64,000 bases of DNA from an uncultured Saprospiraceae bacterium (GTDB lineage Bacteria; Bacteroidota; Bacteroidia; Chitinophagales; Saprospiraceae): the NCBI GenBank assembly GCA_943788055.1, contig CALSOU010000006.1:247446-311445 (forward strand). The letters run 5' to 3'. Numbering within the stretch: position 1 is the first letter of the stretch; every line of letters starts with the position of its first letter. The notes beneath the pieces were generated by a model. That model did not search any database. It was given only the letters and a program-made list of their open reading frames with translations, and was not told where the DNA came from. Both the position numbers and the translations under genes were made by a program. Shown here in pieces: positions 8,888 to 17,557 of this stretch.

Positions 8888-9024
8888 ATGGCTAAATTAG
8901 AACACAAAGTTAACAGCAAGTGGTCATTGAGGTTATGTAGCCTATGGTCATAAGTTTGTCATGTTTATGAGAAAAGTACTTATATAAGTAGCATGTAAGT
9001 CTATTTCGATCTGCCTTGAAACAA

Positions 9025-9056
9025 AAAAGTCCAAACTCAAGTAAGTTTGGACTTTT
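9025..9056 (-). terminator. Rho-independent terminator
   Basis: A perfect 13-bp inverted repeat (arms 9025-9037 and 9044-9056) with a 6-nt loop and A/T-rich ends that give U-tracts on either strand. It stands 20 bp after the stop of the 9077-9487 lipoprotein gene and ahead of the TonB receptor gene, so it most likely ends the FKBP-lipoprotein transcript. Confidence 0.8.
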
Positions 9057-9076
9057 GATTTCATATATTATTTTAA

Positions 9077-9487
9077 TTACTCAATGTACGTGAACGTTGT
9101 TTTTACCCGACGTTTTTCATCAAAACTTGTATTGATTAGGACATTGTGCTTTAGCTTTCCTTTGCTATGAACTAAAAGAATCATTTCGGAAATATCACCA
9201 ATTTCAGTTCTATTGTCCTTGACTAATTTCCAACCTTTTTCAGCAAATGATTGCTTGTACCAAGTATATAATTCATCAAAACTTGCAGTAGTTTCAAGGA
9301 TAATCTGATAATCACTTTTAACTGATCCTCCGGTATTCTTGTCAGAAACGATTATTCCATCTGTGAAAGCAGGCACATCATATTGAGCCCAGAGAGGTGG
9401 GTAGGTGACAGGCTTGACTTTTGGTTCAGATTTGCAATTTATTAGCAGAAATGATACAGCAATAATAAAGAAGCTTAGGTGTTTCAT
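9077..9487 (-). CDS. Hypothetical lipoprotein
   Basis: A small secreted lipoprotein: hydrophobic segment then LLINCKSEP, a lipobox with Cys at residue 16 of the chosen start. The mature part (about 120 residues) has alternating beta strands and one helix (ASFDELYTWYKQSFAEKGWK), resembling the many small periplasmic domains that begin with a helix packing on a sheet. I do not recognise a named family. An ATG 60 bp upstream would bury the signal peptide, so 9487 is preferred. It follows the FKBP gene by 28 bp on the same strand and is probably cotranscribed. Confidence 0.7.
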   Translation of the reverse strand: MKHLSFFIIAVSFLLINCKSEPKVKPVTYPPLWAQYDVPAFTDGIIVSDKNTGGSVKSDYQIILETTASFDELYTWYKQSFAEKGWKLVKDNRTEIGDISEMILLVHSKGKLKHNVLINTSFDEKRRVKTTFTYIE

Positions 9488-9515
9488 ATGTATAGCTTTT
9501 ATGTAAAAGTTAAGT

Positions 9516-10007
9516 TTATCCTTCGAAGTTAAGACCCATTTGAGCAAGTTCGTCGGATGTAGTTTCCCTTATAGAAATTATCTCTACTTCAAAAAATAAG
9601 TCATTACCAGCCATAGGATGATTAAAATCTATTTTTGCATGGTCTTCCTCTACTGCCTTGACAGTTCCTACGTGCTGCTGACCTGTATTGTCTTGCAGCG
9701 CTATTTGTTTTCCTTCGATCAGATGCTCTGCTCTAGTCTCTTCATCCCCAAAATTTTCTATTGGAATAGAAACAAGATTATCATCATTGTACAGACCATA
9801 TGCATTTTCCGCTACAACTGCAAAACCTTTTTTGTCTCCAATTGATAGCCCTTCGATTTCGCTTTCGAATCCTGGAATCATCATTCCGACACCGTACACA
9901 AAGCCCAAAGGCTCCTTATCAAATGTCTCTTCTATCAATGCCCCTTCTTGATTATCCTCACGCAGTCTGTAATGAGCTTGAACAAAGTTCGTTTTTGAAA
10001 TAGTCAT
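9516..10007 (-). CDS. FKBP-type peptidyl-prolyl isomerase, SlyD-like
   Basis: Catalyses cis-trans isomerisation of X-Pro bonds during folding. The 163-residue protein has the split FKBP fold of SlyD: FKBP N-terminal part (HYRLREDNQEGALIEETFD, then PLGFVYGVGMMIPGFESEIEGLSIGDKK), an inserted flap domain around residues 70-125, and the closing strand with HPMAGNDLFFEVEIISI. The sequence YGVGMMIPGFESEI corresponds to the G-x-x-x-[LM]-[IL]-P-G-[LF]-E motif of SlyD. It lacks the His/Cys-rich metal-binding tail of E. coli SlyD and has no signal peptide, so a cytoplasmic chaperone is likely. Confidence 0.88.
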   Translation of the reverse strand: MTISKTNFVQAHYRLREDNQEGALIEETFDKEPLGFVYGVGMMIPGFESEIEGLSIGDKKGFAVVAENAYGLYNDDNLVSIPIENFGDEETRAEHLIEGKQIALQDNTGQQHVGTVKAVEEDHAKIDFNHPMAGNDLFFEVEIISIRETTSDELAQMGLNFEG

Positions 10008-10141
10008 CTTTTTCTTTTTCTATAAAATTTTCGCAAAGCTACGGAATATTAATAAAAAGAGGTCGTCCATGAATTGATAGTTCTTTTAGAATATTACACT
10101 GGTGTAAAAAGGAGTTGATTGCATCGTTTAGTTGACCAAGA

Positions 10142-11062
10142 TTAGTTGTTGAGAACATGCAGGATATCCTTATCTGTTAAGATACCTACCAATCTCTGTT
10201 TGTATACAACAGGTAAGCAAGTGAAATTCTTGCTTTTGAAAATTTCAATTACTTTAGAAATCGATTGTTTTGCCTTGATAGAAACAAAATCTTTTTTCAT
10301 ATCGTCGGAGATATAATCTCCATCTTCACAGTTTGCTATCATACCATCCGTCAATATACCAATCAGGTTACCTTCTGTATCTTCAACTGGAATATGATGA
10401 ATATCTCTCCATAGCATAAGCTGTTTAGCAAAGTCACATGAGATATCAGGACCTAGGCTATATATATAAGTAGACATAATATCTTCAACCTTTATTTTGG
10501 AACTGTTACTGATTCCTTTGGAATCTTCAAAATTCCACTCATGAACTGGGATATTTCTATCTTGAAAATCAAGCATAGATTGCACCATGTTTTGCAGGCC
10601 GTTGGTCTCACCGTGTTTTTCTTTCATATTCGCATATGAATTTACTATCGAAGTGTTCCCTGTATTCTCACTGCTAGCTTTATTCTTTATTATTGAAAGA
10701 TATTTGTCGATATCTGCCTGATCTACTTGTTGAGATTGTAGGTCTTTTTCGGCCAGTGGAAGAAGATCGTCTAAAATCAAGTCTTTCGCTGATATGGTTT
10801 CGCCAAACCAATTGAAAACTGTATTAAGGCTCGTTCAAGAAGCTTTTATGAAATTGCTTTTGGCTGTGTTGAACGCCATGTTCTTCCAAAATTCTTTTCC
10901 TTTTGGAGGTTTTGCTTTCATTAATCCTACCCAAAATGCAAAATTAGCAACTTCATCGACTGGCGTAGGTCCAGAAGGAAGATATCTACACTCGATTCTA
11001 ATATGAGCTTTATCACCTGAAAATCCATAGCACATCCGATTCCCAATCACTCTTTGATTGTA
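10142..11062 (-). pseudogene. GCS2-like glutamate-cysteine ligase / CBS fusion, 5'-truncated and interrupted
   Basis: The 3' part (10142-10780) encodes two CBS domains: VEDIMSTYIYSLGPDISC to LIGILTDGMIANC, then FVSIKAKQSISKVIEIF to RLVGILTDKDI. Upstream in the same frame (to 11062) is AHIRIECRYLPSGPTPVDEV with ANFAFWVGLMKA, which I take as the C-terminal core of a GCS2-type glutamate-cysteine ligase; fusions of this domain to CBS pairs exist in Bacteroidota. A TGA at 10835-10837 interrupts the frame (ASRTSL-type context, probably CGA to TGA), and the frame continues as TSLNTVFNWFGETISAKDL. A stop at 11063-11065 then marks the place where homology ends: the whole N-terminal catalytic part is missing. 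Confidence 0.7.
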
Positions 11063-11659
11063 TTACATCCTATCAAAACAAATACAAAGTACGTGATGCC
11101 ATTTGTAAAGCATTTTATCAATTTGCCTTTTAATTTTATTCTCTTAGACTCTAGAGGTCACGGTAAAAGCGATGGACATATTTATACTCTAGGGATCAGG
11201 GAAGCGGATGATATCAGTTGCTTAATGGATGATATGACTGAGCGATTTCCCGACCATAGTTTTGGTAGATAGGCTAGAGGAAATATTTCAAGTATCGCAT
11301 TGCGTGCGATGGAAAGGGATAAAAGAATAAGATATGTAGTTGTTGAGAATCACTACCTAGAACCTAAAGTTGAATTGGCAAGCATCTACTACGATGATAT
11401 GCTATTTTCATCAGATTTTGTCGAACGAAATTTACTTAAAGAAGTACTGCAGTGCTTGGGTGTAGATCAAAGTGCATTGGAAGTAGATTACTCAAAGATC
11501 GACCAATCAGTACTTCTTTTAAGTACAGACTACAACCATGAAGCAATGTCATCATTGCACACTGAATTAGGTAGTAAAAACAAGATTTTACGATTAGGTA
11601 AAAACAAGATTTCACGATTAGGTAAAGACAATGATTTTCTAAGATTTGGCTACGGCTAA
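11054..11659 (+). pseudogene. Alpha/beta hydrolase, 5'-truncated and interrupted
   Basis: Reads as a COG1073-like alpha/beta hydrolase (LPFNFILLDSRGHGKSDG, then YTLGIREADDISCLMDDM) starting abruptly inside the first strand, with no start codon or signal peptide. A TAG at 11270-11272 falls in the nucleophile-elbow region where relatives have a Trp (FGRW-A-R-type sequence); the frame resumes as ARGNISSIALRAMERDKRI. Past this, the helical and C-terminal parts follow, with a 24-bp tandem duplication at 11576-11623, and the frame stops at 11657-11659; protein-like sequence (SGFKDCIEEFLVLE) goes on after that stop. Head-to-head with the truncated GCS2-CBS remnant. Confidence 0.65.
11576..11623 (+). 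repeat. 24-bp tandem duplication
   Basis: Two adjacent 24-bp copies (11576-11599 and 11600-11623) with one T/C difference; it duplicates KNKILRLG / KNKISRLG in the hydrolase remnant. Consistent with drift in a gene no longer under selection. Confidence 0.85.
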
Positions 11660-11729
11660 GAGTATTCAGGATTCAAAGACTGCATCGAAGAATTTCTAGT
11701 CTTAGAAAGTGAACTTGCAAGAGAATATG

Positions 11730-12710
11730 TTAGAGAGCGAGTATTTCAGCCATCTGAATGAGAGACTCTTTAGGTTTCTTTGACTTGATGATTGCGTCTT
11801 CGAATGATGTTAATTTTGTTTTCCCATTGACAATTCCTAGTGCTCCAGAATCTGAGTTCTTCACTAATTGATTCACTGCCTCGAATCCTAGTCTGCTTGC
11901 AAGTAGACGGTCGCTAGCAGTGGGGGAGCCTCCACGTTGTAAATGGCCAATAATCGTCACTTTTGTTTCGTATTCCTTGTAACGCTCATTTACTTTTGCT
12001 GCAATTTCCATCGCACCTCCATTTTGATTCCCCTCAGCAACGATGACTAGATTAAAAAGCTTTTTTCGTTTGGCACTCTTGCGAAGCTGCGTAATCAGTC
12101 CTTCAATGTCGTTATCAACTTCTGGTAAAAATATCGATCCCGATCCACTACTAATTCCAGTATGCAATGCAATATAACCTGAATGTCTACCCATAACCTC
12201 CACAAAAAACAAGCGATTATGAGAATCCGCGGTATCTCGTATTCTATCGACTGCTTCAACAGCAGTATTGACAGCTGTATCGAAACCAATGGTATAGTCT
12301 GTACCGAAGATATCATTGTCGATCGTACCCGGTAAGCCAATCATTGGTATTCCATGCTCTTCATTAAAAATCTTGGCTCCAGTAAATGTACCATTACCAC
12401 CTATGGCAATGCAAGCATCTATGTCGTGGGCAAGCAGTGTGTCATATGCTTGTTGCCGACCTTCGGCAGTCATAAACTCTTGACTTCTAGCAGTTTTTAG
12501 AACAGTTCCGCCCCTCTGTATAATATTCGCAACGTCTCCTCTTCCAAGTTTTGTTATATCGCCGTCAATCATACCTTGATAACCTCGATAAATACCGTAA
12601 ACATGCAGATCGTGGTAGCTTGCAGTTCGAACAACCGAACGTACTGCGGCATTCATTCCCGGTGCATCTCCACCAGAGGTGAATACTGCGATTCGTTTAA
12701 TATTACTCAT
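11730..12710 (-). CDS. pfkA: 6-phosphofructokinase
   Basis: Phosphorylates fructose 6-phosphate to fructose 1,6-bisphosphate, the committed step of glycolysis. 326 residues, the normal length of bacterial PfkA. The nucleotide loop SGGDAPGMNAAV (12-23), the catalytic PGTIDNDI (128-134, with Asp131 as catalytic base), GFDTAVNT and the substrate loop VEVMGRHSGYIAL are all present, as is GHLQRGGSPTASDR. An oddity: the IGGDG motif, whose Asp binds Mg2+ in E. coli, reads IGGNG here (Asn106). The start ATG overlaps the BadF gene stop by 4 bp, so it is translated in an operon with two upstream genes. Confidence 0.95.
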   Translation of the reverse strand: MSNIKRIAVFTSGGDAPGMNAAVRSVVRTASYHDLHVYGIYRGYQGMIDGDITKLGRGDVANIIQRGGTVLKTARSQEFMTAEGRQQAYDTLLAHDIDACIAIGGNGTFTGAKIFNEEHGIPMIGLPGTIDNDIFGTDYTIGFDTAVNTAVEAVDRIRDTADSHNRLFFVEVMGRHSGYIALHTGISSGSGSIFLPEVDNDIEGLITQLRKSAKRKKLFNLVIVAEGNQNGGAMEIAAKVNERYKEYETKVTIIGHLQRGGSPTASDRLLASRLGFEAVNQLVKNSDSGALGIVNGKTKLTSFEDAIIKSKKPKESLIQMAEILAL

Positions 12711-13534
12711 GATTTTGCGATTTTATGCTGAAAGTACGAAATGAGACCTTCACTTGAGTCTTTTTGTATAGCGCCCAAAGATACATCTCTTTTCATCATT
12801 TTACTAGTGATTATTTCACGGAAAGCAAATGCAATAGAGCCGGTAAAATGATGTTTTGAAATAGATGCGAAAATATCAATATTTTTGGAAAAGTATAATT
12901 CTAGTCTTTCGTTTATAATTTTTTCTTTTGTGAATTTCGACAATGAGTTTATGATAGGGGAGGCTTGCGCCAAAAGTTGCTTTGAATTTCCTTTGTAGAC
13001 CTTTTGGACGAAAGTCTCAATAGATCCCAAATGGTCTTTCACAGTTTTATTTTCATCATTGGTCAATTTTCCCTCAGCCCACAATCGTGTGATAGCTTTT
13101 CCGATATCATAACCGCTTGCATAATCCTCCCATAGATAGCCAAGATTGATTTTGGGGTTAGTGAATGACGTTCCGTCCCAAAAGTTGACAGCACTTCCTG
13201 TTCCTATCACGTGGATGAATGAAGGTTCGTGCGGGCTCAAAGATAATGCAGCAGCTTTTAGATCGGAATTGATTTCAATTCTTGCAGCTGGATATTGTAA
13301 TGAGAGCTGCTTATGGATACTTTCCTGAAAAGTGCTTTTGTAGCCTGAAACAAAAAAGTATACTTCTTGAATGCCTTCTTTTTCAAACCCCAGTTTTGGG
13401 AAATCGGTGTGAACGCTTGCATGAGGATTGTACCCCGAAGTTGTAGACATCTTAATCAGCTTTCCACTTGATGTTTCCAAAAGGGCAGATTGGCAGGTTG
13501 TAGCACCACAATCAGAAATTAATATACAACTCAT
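12707..13534 (-). CDS. BadF/BadG/BcrA-type ATPase, N-acetylglucosamine kinase-like
   Basis: An ASKHA-fold sugar kinase of 275 residues. The N-terminal phosphate-1 loop is SDCGATTCQSALLE (7-20), the second loop is IHVIGTGSAVNFWDG, and LGYLWEDYASGYDIGKAI corresponds to the glycine-rich adenosine-binding segment. Relatives in Bacteroidota are annotated as N-acetylglucosamine kinase-like. Set between a CAT-like gene and pfkA with 4-bp ATGA overlaps on both sides, it could channel a recovered amino sugar into glycolysis; this is inference from context. It lacks obvious extra domains. Confidence 0.8.
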   Translation of the reverse strand: MSCILISDCGATTCQSALLETSSGKLIKMSTTSGYNPHASVHTDFPKLGFEKEGIQEVYFFVSGYKSTFQESIHKQLSLQYPAARIEINSDLKAAALSLSPHEPSFIHVIGTGSAVNFWDGTSFTNPKINLGYLWEDYASGYDIGKAITRLWAEGKLTNDENKTVKDHLGSIETFVQKVYKGNSKQLLAQASPIINSLSKFTKEKIINERLELYFSKNIDIFASISKHHFTGSIAFAFREIITSKMMKRDVSLGAIQKDSSEGLISYFQHKIAKS

Positions 13535-14157
13535 GAGTCCAGATTTTCTTGAAACTTTTTGATGAATAGACCTACATGTAACCCGTCTACCAAGGCATGA
13601 TGAACATGTATAGAGATAGGCATGGATATGCTATCTGAACTTCGAGTAATTTTACCAAAACTAACTTTAGGAACAGAATCTTGACCTTTTAATTGTCGAG
13701 CATGAGACAGACTAGAAAATTTCGTCCATGGTAATACTGACGTGTGTATCTGTCTATCTGTATCTTCTCCATTTGGAAATAGGCCTTCTCGAAGTTTACC
13801 TTCTTGAAGTGCTCTGATATAGTTTTGATCAAAATTTAGAAAGTCATGTGCATATGGAATAAGAATATAATTGAATGTTTCATCGGCCTTTAGGACTGTT
13901 GTTCCCAAGTGCACTGGGTCAAGCAAAAATACCTCTCCATTTCGGATACGTAACCGAAACGCTTCACTTTGTTGGATTGTCTTGATAAACTGAAACATGT
14001 AATAGCGTGTGAGTGAATAGCCATGTTTGGAAGTACTAGCAACGCATGTGGTCATGTCCATCTCAACTGTGACGCCATAGAAAGGCTCTTCAAATTGATT
14101 GAAGAATTCAAAATGCTCTTTGCGTTTCCATTTATGTAGATCAATCTTTTTGTCCAT
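13531..14157 (-). CDS. Chloramphenicol acetyltransferase-like (CAT) protein
   Basis: Trimeric type-A CAT family, transferring acetyl from acetyl-CoA to a hydroxyl. The catalytic motif near the C-terminus is HVHHALVDGLHV, the CAT HHAxxDGxH signature with the active-site His. Upstream are YSLTRYYMFQFIKTI and FRLRIRNGEVFLLDPVH, both typical of the fold. At about 208 residues from the chosen start it is normal for CAT. I start at MDKKIDLHKW (14157): the -7 promoter element at 14185-14192 would put the next ATG/TTG upstream of the transcript. Chromosomal CATs of this type in Bacteroidota need not confer chloramphenicol resistance; the substrate here is unknown. Confidence 0.85.
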   Translation of the reverse strand: MDKKIDLHKWKRKEHFEFFNQFEEPFYGVTVEMDMTTCVASTSKHGYSLTRYYMFQFIKTIQQSEAFRLRIRNGEVFLLDPVHLGTTVLKADETFNYILIPYAHDFLNFDQNYIRALQEGKLREGLFPNGEDTDRQIHTSVLPWTKFSSLSHARQLKGQDSVPKVSFGKITRSSDSISMPISIHVHHALVDGLHVGLFIKKFQENLDS

Positions 14158-14184
14158 CAACGTTGTTTTGCTTTGTAAAAGTAA

Positions 14185-14217
14185 CAAAGATATGTACAGG
14201 AAATATTAAGTAAACAA
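14185..14217 (-). promoter_or_regulatory. Bacteroidota-type promoter for CAT-BadF-pfkA operon
   Basis: On the minus strand TATCTTTG (14185-14192) matches the -7 consensus TAnnTTTG. A TTG (14215-14217) lies 22 bp upstream, within the 17-23 spacing reported for Flavobacterium. The start at 14157 is about 28 bp downstream. Confidence 0.5.
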
Positions 14218-14432
14218 CAAATTAGAAGCGCAATTTGAAGATCGAAAAATTAAAATAAGTACTATTGATAAGATTTACAGACTGGTAGATGGTCATATTC
14301 ACAAAAGAATGAAAATACCTTATATTTGAAGTCAATTTAGCCTTGTTGGAATTCATTAAAGGCGGCTCTTCCGATTATCTTGCAGAAATATGAGGCAGAG
14401 CGATTACGGTCAAGAAAATAAACTTGAAATAG

Positions 14433-15320
14433 ATGAAAAATGTAAGTGTAATTGGAGCTGGTACAATGGGTAATGGTATAGCTCATGTATTTGCGATGAA
14501 TGGATTTGACGTGAAACTGATCGATATATCAGCTGATTCTCTTGAGAGAGCGATTGCGACGATTTCGAAGAATCTTGATCGAATGATTGCGAAAGAAAAG
14601 ATTTCAGCGGAAGATAAAGAAGCAACTATGTCGAAAATAGAGACGACGCAGAACTTAGAGGATGGTGTAGCTGAGGCAGATCTAGTCGTAGAAGCAGCAA
14701 CTGAACGTCTTGATTTAAAACTTAATATTTTCAAAACGATTGATAAAAATACAAAGGCTGATTGCATACTAGCAACAAATACTTCTTCTATCTCAATCAC
14801 AAAGATAGCTTCTGTGACGACTAAACCTCAGCAGATGATTGGGATGCATTTTATGAATCCCGTGCCCGTAATGAAATTAGTAGAGGTTATCAGAGGGTAT
14901 CATACTTCAGATGCGGTATGTGAAACGATTATGGAATTGTCTCAGAAGATTAGTAAGGTACCAACGGAAGTGAACGATTATCCAGGATTTGTTGCTAATC
15001 GAATTCTAATGCCGATGATCAATGAAGCCATTTATACTTTATTTGAAGGAGTAGCAGGGGTGGAAGAGATTGATACAGTGATGAAGCTAGGAATGGCTCA
15101 TCCGATGGGTCCACTTCAACTCGCTGATTTTATTGGTCTTGATGTTTGCTTATCTATATTAAATGTACTTTACGATGGTTTTGGTCAAGATAAATATGCT
15201 CCATGTCCATTGTTGGTCAATATGGTAACTGCAGGCGAACTAGGTCGAAAAAGCGGTAGTGGTTTCTATGATTACAGTGGTGGAGGGAAAACCTTGGTTG
15301 TAGCTTCAAATTTTAAGTAA
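14433..15320 (+). CDS. 3-hydroxybutyryl-CoA dehydrogenase
   Basis: NAD(P)-dependent oxidation/reduction of 3-hydroxyacyl-CoA, in fatty-acid, aromatic or butyrate/PHB metabolism. 295 residues. The Rossmann motif is GAGTMGNGIAHVFA (residues 8-21), the coenzyme-A/NAD region has LVVEAATERLDLKLNIF, and the catalytic His-Glu pair region is GMHFMNPVPVMKLVEVI. The C-terminal helical domain has DYPGFVANRILMPMINEA and GMAHPMGPLQLADFIGLD, as expected of HBDH/PaaH. The last few residues (GGGKTLVVASNFK) differ from the usual short tail. No other beta-oxidation gene is adjacent. Confidence 0.93.
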   Translation: MKNVSVIGAGTMGNGIAHVFAMNGFDVKLIDISADSLERAIATISKNLDRMIAKEKISAEDKEATMSKIETTQNLEDGVAEADLVVEAATERLDLKLNIFKTIDKNTKADCILATNTSSISITKIASVTTKPQQMIGMHFMNPVPVMKLVEVIRGYHTSDAVCETIMELSQKISKVPTEVNDYPGFVANRILMPMINEAIYTLFEGVAGVEEIDTVMKLGMAHPMGPLQLADFIGLDVCLSILNVLYDGFGQDKYAPCPLLVNMVTAGELGRKSGSGFYDYSGGGKTLVVASNFK

Positions 15321-15372
15321 GTTTAACAGTTTCTAGGACTAATTAATTGAGCGGACGACGTTAATAGGGGAG

Positions 15373-17094
15373 ATGATAATACTTAAGCAGCTAGATAAAT
15401 TGGTAACTAAGAGCTTTCTCGGGCCTTATATTATCGCTTTTTTGGTAGCTGAGTTTGTTTTAGTACTTCAGTTTATTTGGAGGTATATTGATGATTTTAT
15501 TGGACGTGGTATTTCACCTTTGATAATCTCGGAAATGGTATTTTACTATGCAATCACTATCATACCATTGGCAGTTCCTATTTCGATATTGATATCATCC
15601 GTCATGGTCTACGGGAACATGGCAGAAAAGTACGAACTAACATCCTTCAAGTCAGCGGGCGTAAGTTTTTACCGTATAATGCGGCCAGGTATCGTAATCG
15701 CAGTATTGACTGGTTTGTTTTCGATATTTTCATCTAATTTTTTGAAGCCGAAGGCAAATCTCTCGTTCTATCAGACTTTTGACAATGTGCGCCGCGCGAA
15801 ACCTACTATGACAATTGATCAAGGTATTTTTAACTACGATTTCAAAGGCTATGCAATCAGGGTAGGAAAGAAGCTTCCCGATGGAAAACAAATTGAAGAT
15901 GTGCTCATCTACGATCAGACTGACCGAAGGTTACTAGGGTTGATTACTGCTAGAACTGGTCAGATGTACATATCAGATGATGGACGTTATTTTACAATGG
16001 AGCTTAATGATGGCGTTCAATATTCTGAGATGGAACGTAAGAACGATCGAGGAAGAAGAGATCAGAATCAGTTCGTTCGAGTATATTTTGAAAAGTTTGT
16101 CAAGAAGTTTGATATGAGTGAATTTGAGTTTTCGTTAACCGAAAACAATCTAGGACGCAGAAAACATGATCTCTATAATACTTTTCAGATGAAGGCGGCT
16201 ATCGATTCAATCGATCTAAAAATGCTTGATCGAGTAGATGCGATTAGATATAGTTACGGTGGACTCCTTTTAGATGATTTGTCGGAATCTGATGCATCTG
16301 ATGACGAAGATTTACAAGAGGATGATGTAGATGAAAAAGGTAATGCTGAATCTTCACAGGAAAGTAAGGTGCTGCAATCGAATATGTCCGCTGAAGATGC
16401 TAAGAATGAAGCTATCAGAAAGATGTATAAGGAACAATATGGTGGATTAGAAAGTAAGCCAAAAGACAAGACTAAACAGGCAGAGTCCAAAAGTACAATC
16501 AGAAAAGACGTTCCAAATTCTAAAGCAGAAATTTTAAAAAAAGCTTCTATTCAGTCAATGGCAAAGAAGCGACGAAATTCAAGCCAAAAAGCAGACCGTT
16601 ATTATCGCGAGCGAGTAAACTTCAGATTGGATACCTTTAATATTGATACTCTCAGTAGTCTTGTATCTACAATACGCCCTGCAAAACGGCGAAATATCTC
16701 TTTTAGAGCCAAATCAGCATCCCAGACTGTCAAAGAGAGATATCGGACCTTAGCAGCGACCACAAAAAGTTCTATTTACAGCAGAAATAGATTTCAATTG
16801 CGCATGCATCAACAGCTTTGTTGGGCAGCTATCTGTGTTATTTTCCTATTTATTGGAGCTCCTTTGGGTTCAATTGTTCGAAAAGGAGGGTTTGGATATC
16901 CATTGTTAATTGCAATTACTTTTTTTGTGATTTTCGTTTTTACAAATATCATGGGTGAAAAACTAGTTAATAATGGAACTTTTGATCCGATTTTCGGCGC
17001 TTGGTTTCCTTGCATTATTTTGACTCCATTCGCAATATATTTCACTTTGAAAGCAATCAGAGATTCAAGGTTCAATTTTTCTTTCAGATCATAG
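15373..17094 (+). CDS. LptF/LptG-family permease with long charged insert
   Basis: YjgP/YjgQ family: inner-membrane subunit of the LptB2FG exporter that pulls LPS out of the inner membrane. The N-terminal part has the usual membrane helices (FLGPYIIAFLVAEFVLVLQF, PLAVPISILISSVMVYGNMAE, then the KYELTSFKSAGVSFYRIMRPG coupling region). The periplasmic domain follows (GYAIRVGKKLPDGKQIEDVLIYD), and three closing helices lie near residues 480-560. At 573 residues it is longer than the usual 360-480. The extra is a charged, low-complexity stretch around residues 290-450 with an acidic SDASDDEDLQEDDVDEKG part and a basic part (KKRRNSSQKADR). Follows hbd by 52 bp. Confidence 0.88.
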   Translation: MIILKQLDKLVTKSFLGPYIIAFLVAEFVLVLQFIWRYIDDFIGRGISPLIISEMVFYYAITIIPLAVPISILISSVMVYGNMAEKYELTSFKSAGVSFYRIMRPGIVIAVLTGLFSIFSSNFLKPKANLSFYQTFDNVRRAKPTMTIDQGIFNYDFKGYAIRVGKKLPDGKQIEDVLIYDQTDRRLLGLITARTGQMYISDDGRYFTMELNDGVQYSEMERKNDRGRRDQNQFVRVYFEKFVKKFDMSEFEFSLTENNLGRRKHDLYNTFQMKAAIDSIDLKMLDRVDAIRYSYGGLLLDDLSESDASDDEDLQEDDVDEKGNAESSQESKVLQSNMSAEDAKNEAIRKMYKEQYGGLESKPKDKTKQAESKSTIRKDVPNSKAEILKKASIQSMAKKRRNSSQKADRYYRERVNFRLDTFNIDTLSSLVSTIRPAKRRNISFRAKSASQTVKERYRTLAATTKSSIYSRNRFQLRMHQQLCWAAICVIFLFIGAPLGSIVRKGGFGYPLLIAITFFVIFVFTNIMGEKLVNNGTFDPIFGAWFPCIILTPFAIYFTLKAIRDSRFNFSFRS

Positions 17095-17557
17095 TAATCC
17101 GATTGACAGAAAAGAAGTTGTCAATCTGCCGCTGAACATTTTGTGTGAACGTCGTTTTCACCTCTGATTAATTTGAACGTATAGGCTTTTGGCGGAAGCC
17201 TCTCCATTCTTATTCGTTTTCTGTAAACACCTGTATTTCTAAACTCAGCTTCTAGAATTTCACGTATCATGGTATCAGACTCATCACAAATTCGGAGCCA
17301 AACTAATTCAGATTTACTAACATGAAATTTAACCAACTTGTCAGTTAAACCTTGTATAGCAGTTTTAGAAAAACTGCTGAAAATAGACTATTGCATTGAT
17401 TGTAACATGAAAACCGAATGTAGGAATTGTATATTTGGTTGCAGGTCTTTATCAAGAGAGACTAGACTGGTTGATGTATTTTCACACTTGTACAAACGAG
17501 GAAAACATCTATCCAAGTTGATTTGTTTTATGTTGATGCAAGAGGGTGTAAAAAGAT
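17095..17557. other. Mostly non-coding stretch with one unrecognised frame
   Basis: Between the LptF/G gene and xseB. It contains a short inverted repeat right after the permease gene (17101-17108 / 17119-17126) without a T-tract, and a minus-strand frame of 71 codons (17121-17336) with a TTG start, reading SELVWLRICDESDTMIREIL and LPPKAYTFKLIRG. The frame stays open upstream to about 17387 and has protein-like composition, but I recognise no family; it may be an unknown small gene or a remnant. A cysteine-rich plus-strand frame (17338-17610) runs into xseB and is probably chance. Confidence 0.3.

Noticed and set aside
17101..17126. Rho-independent terminator after the LptF/G gene
   Set aside because: The 8-bp inverted repeat has no T-tract on either side.
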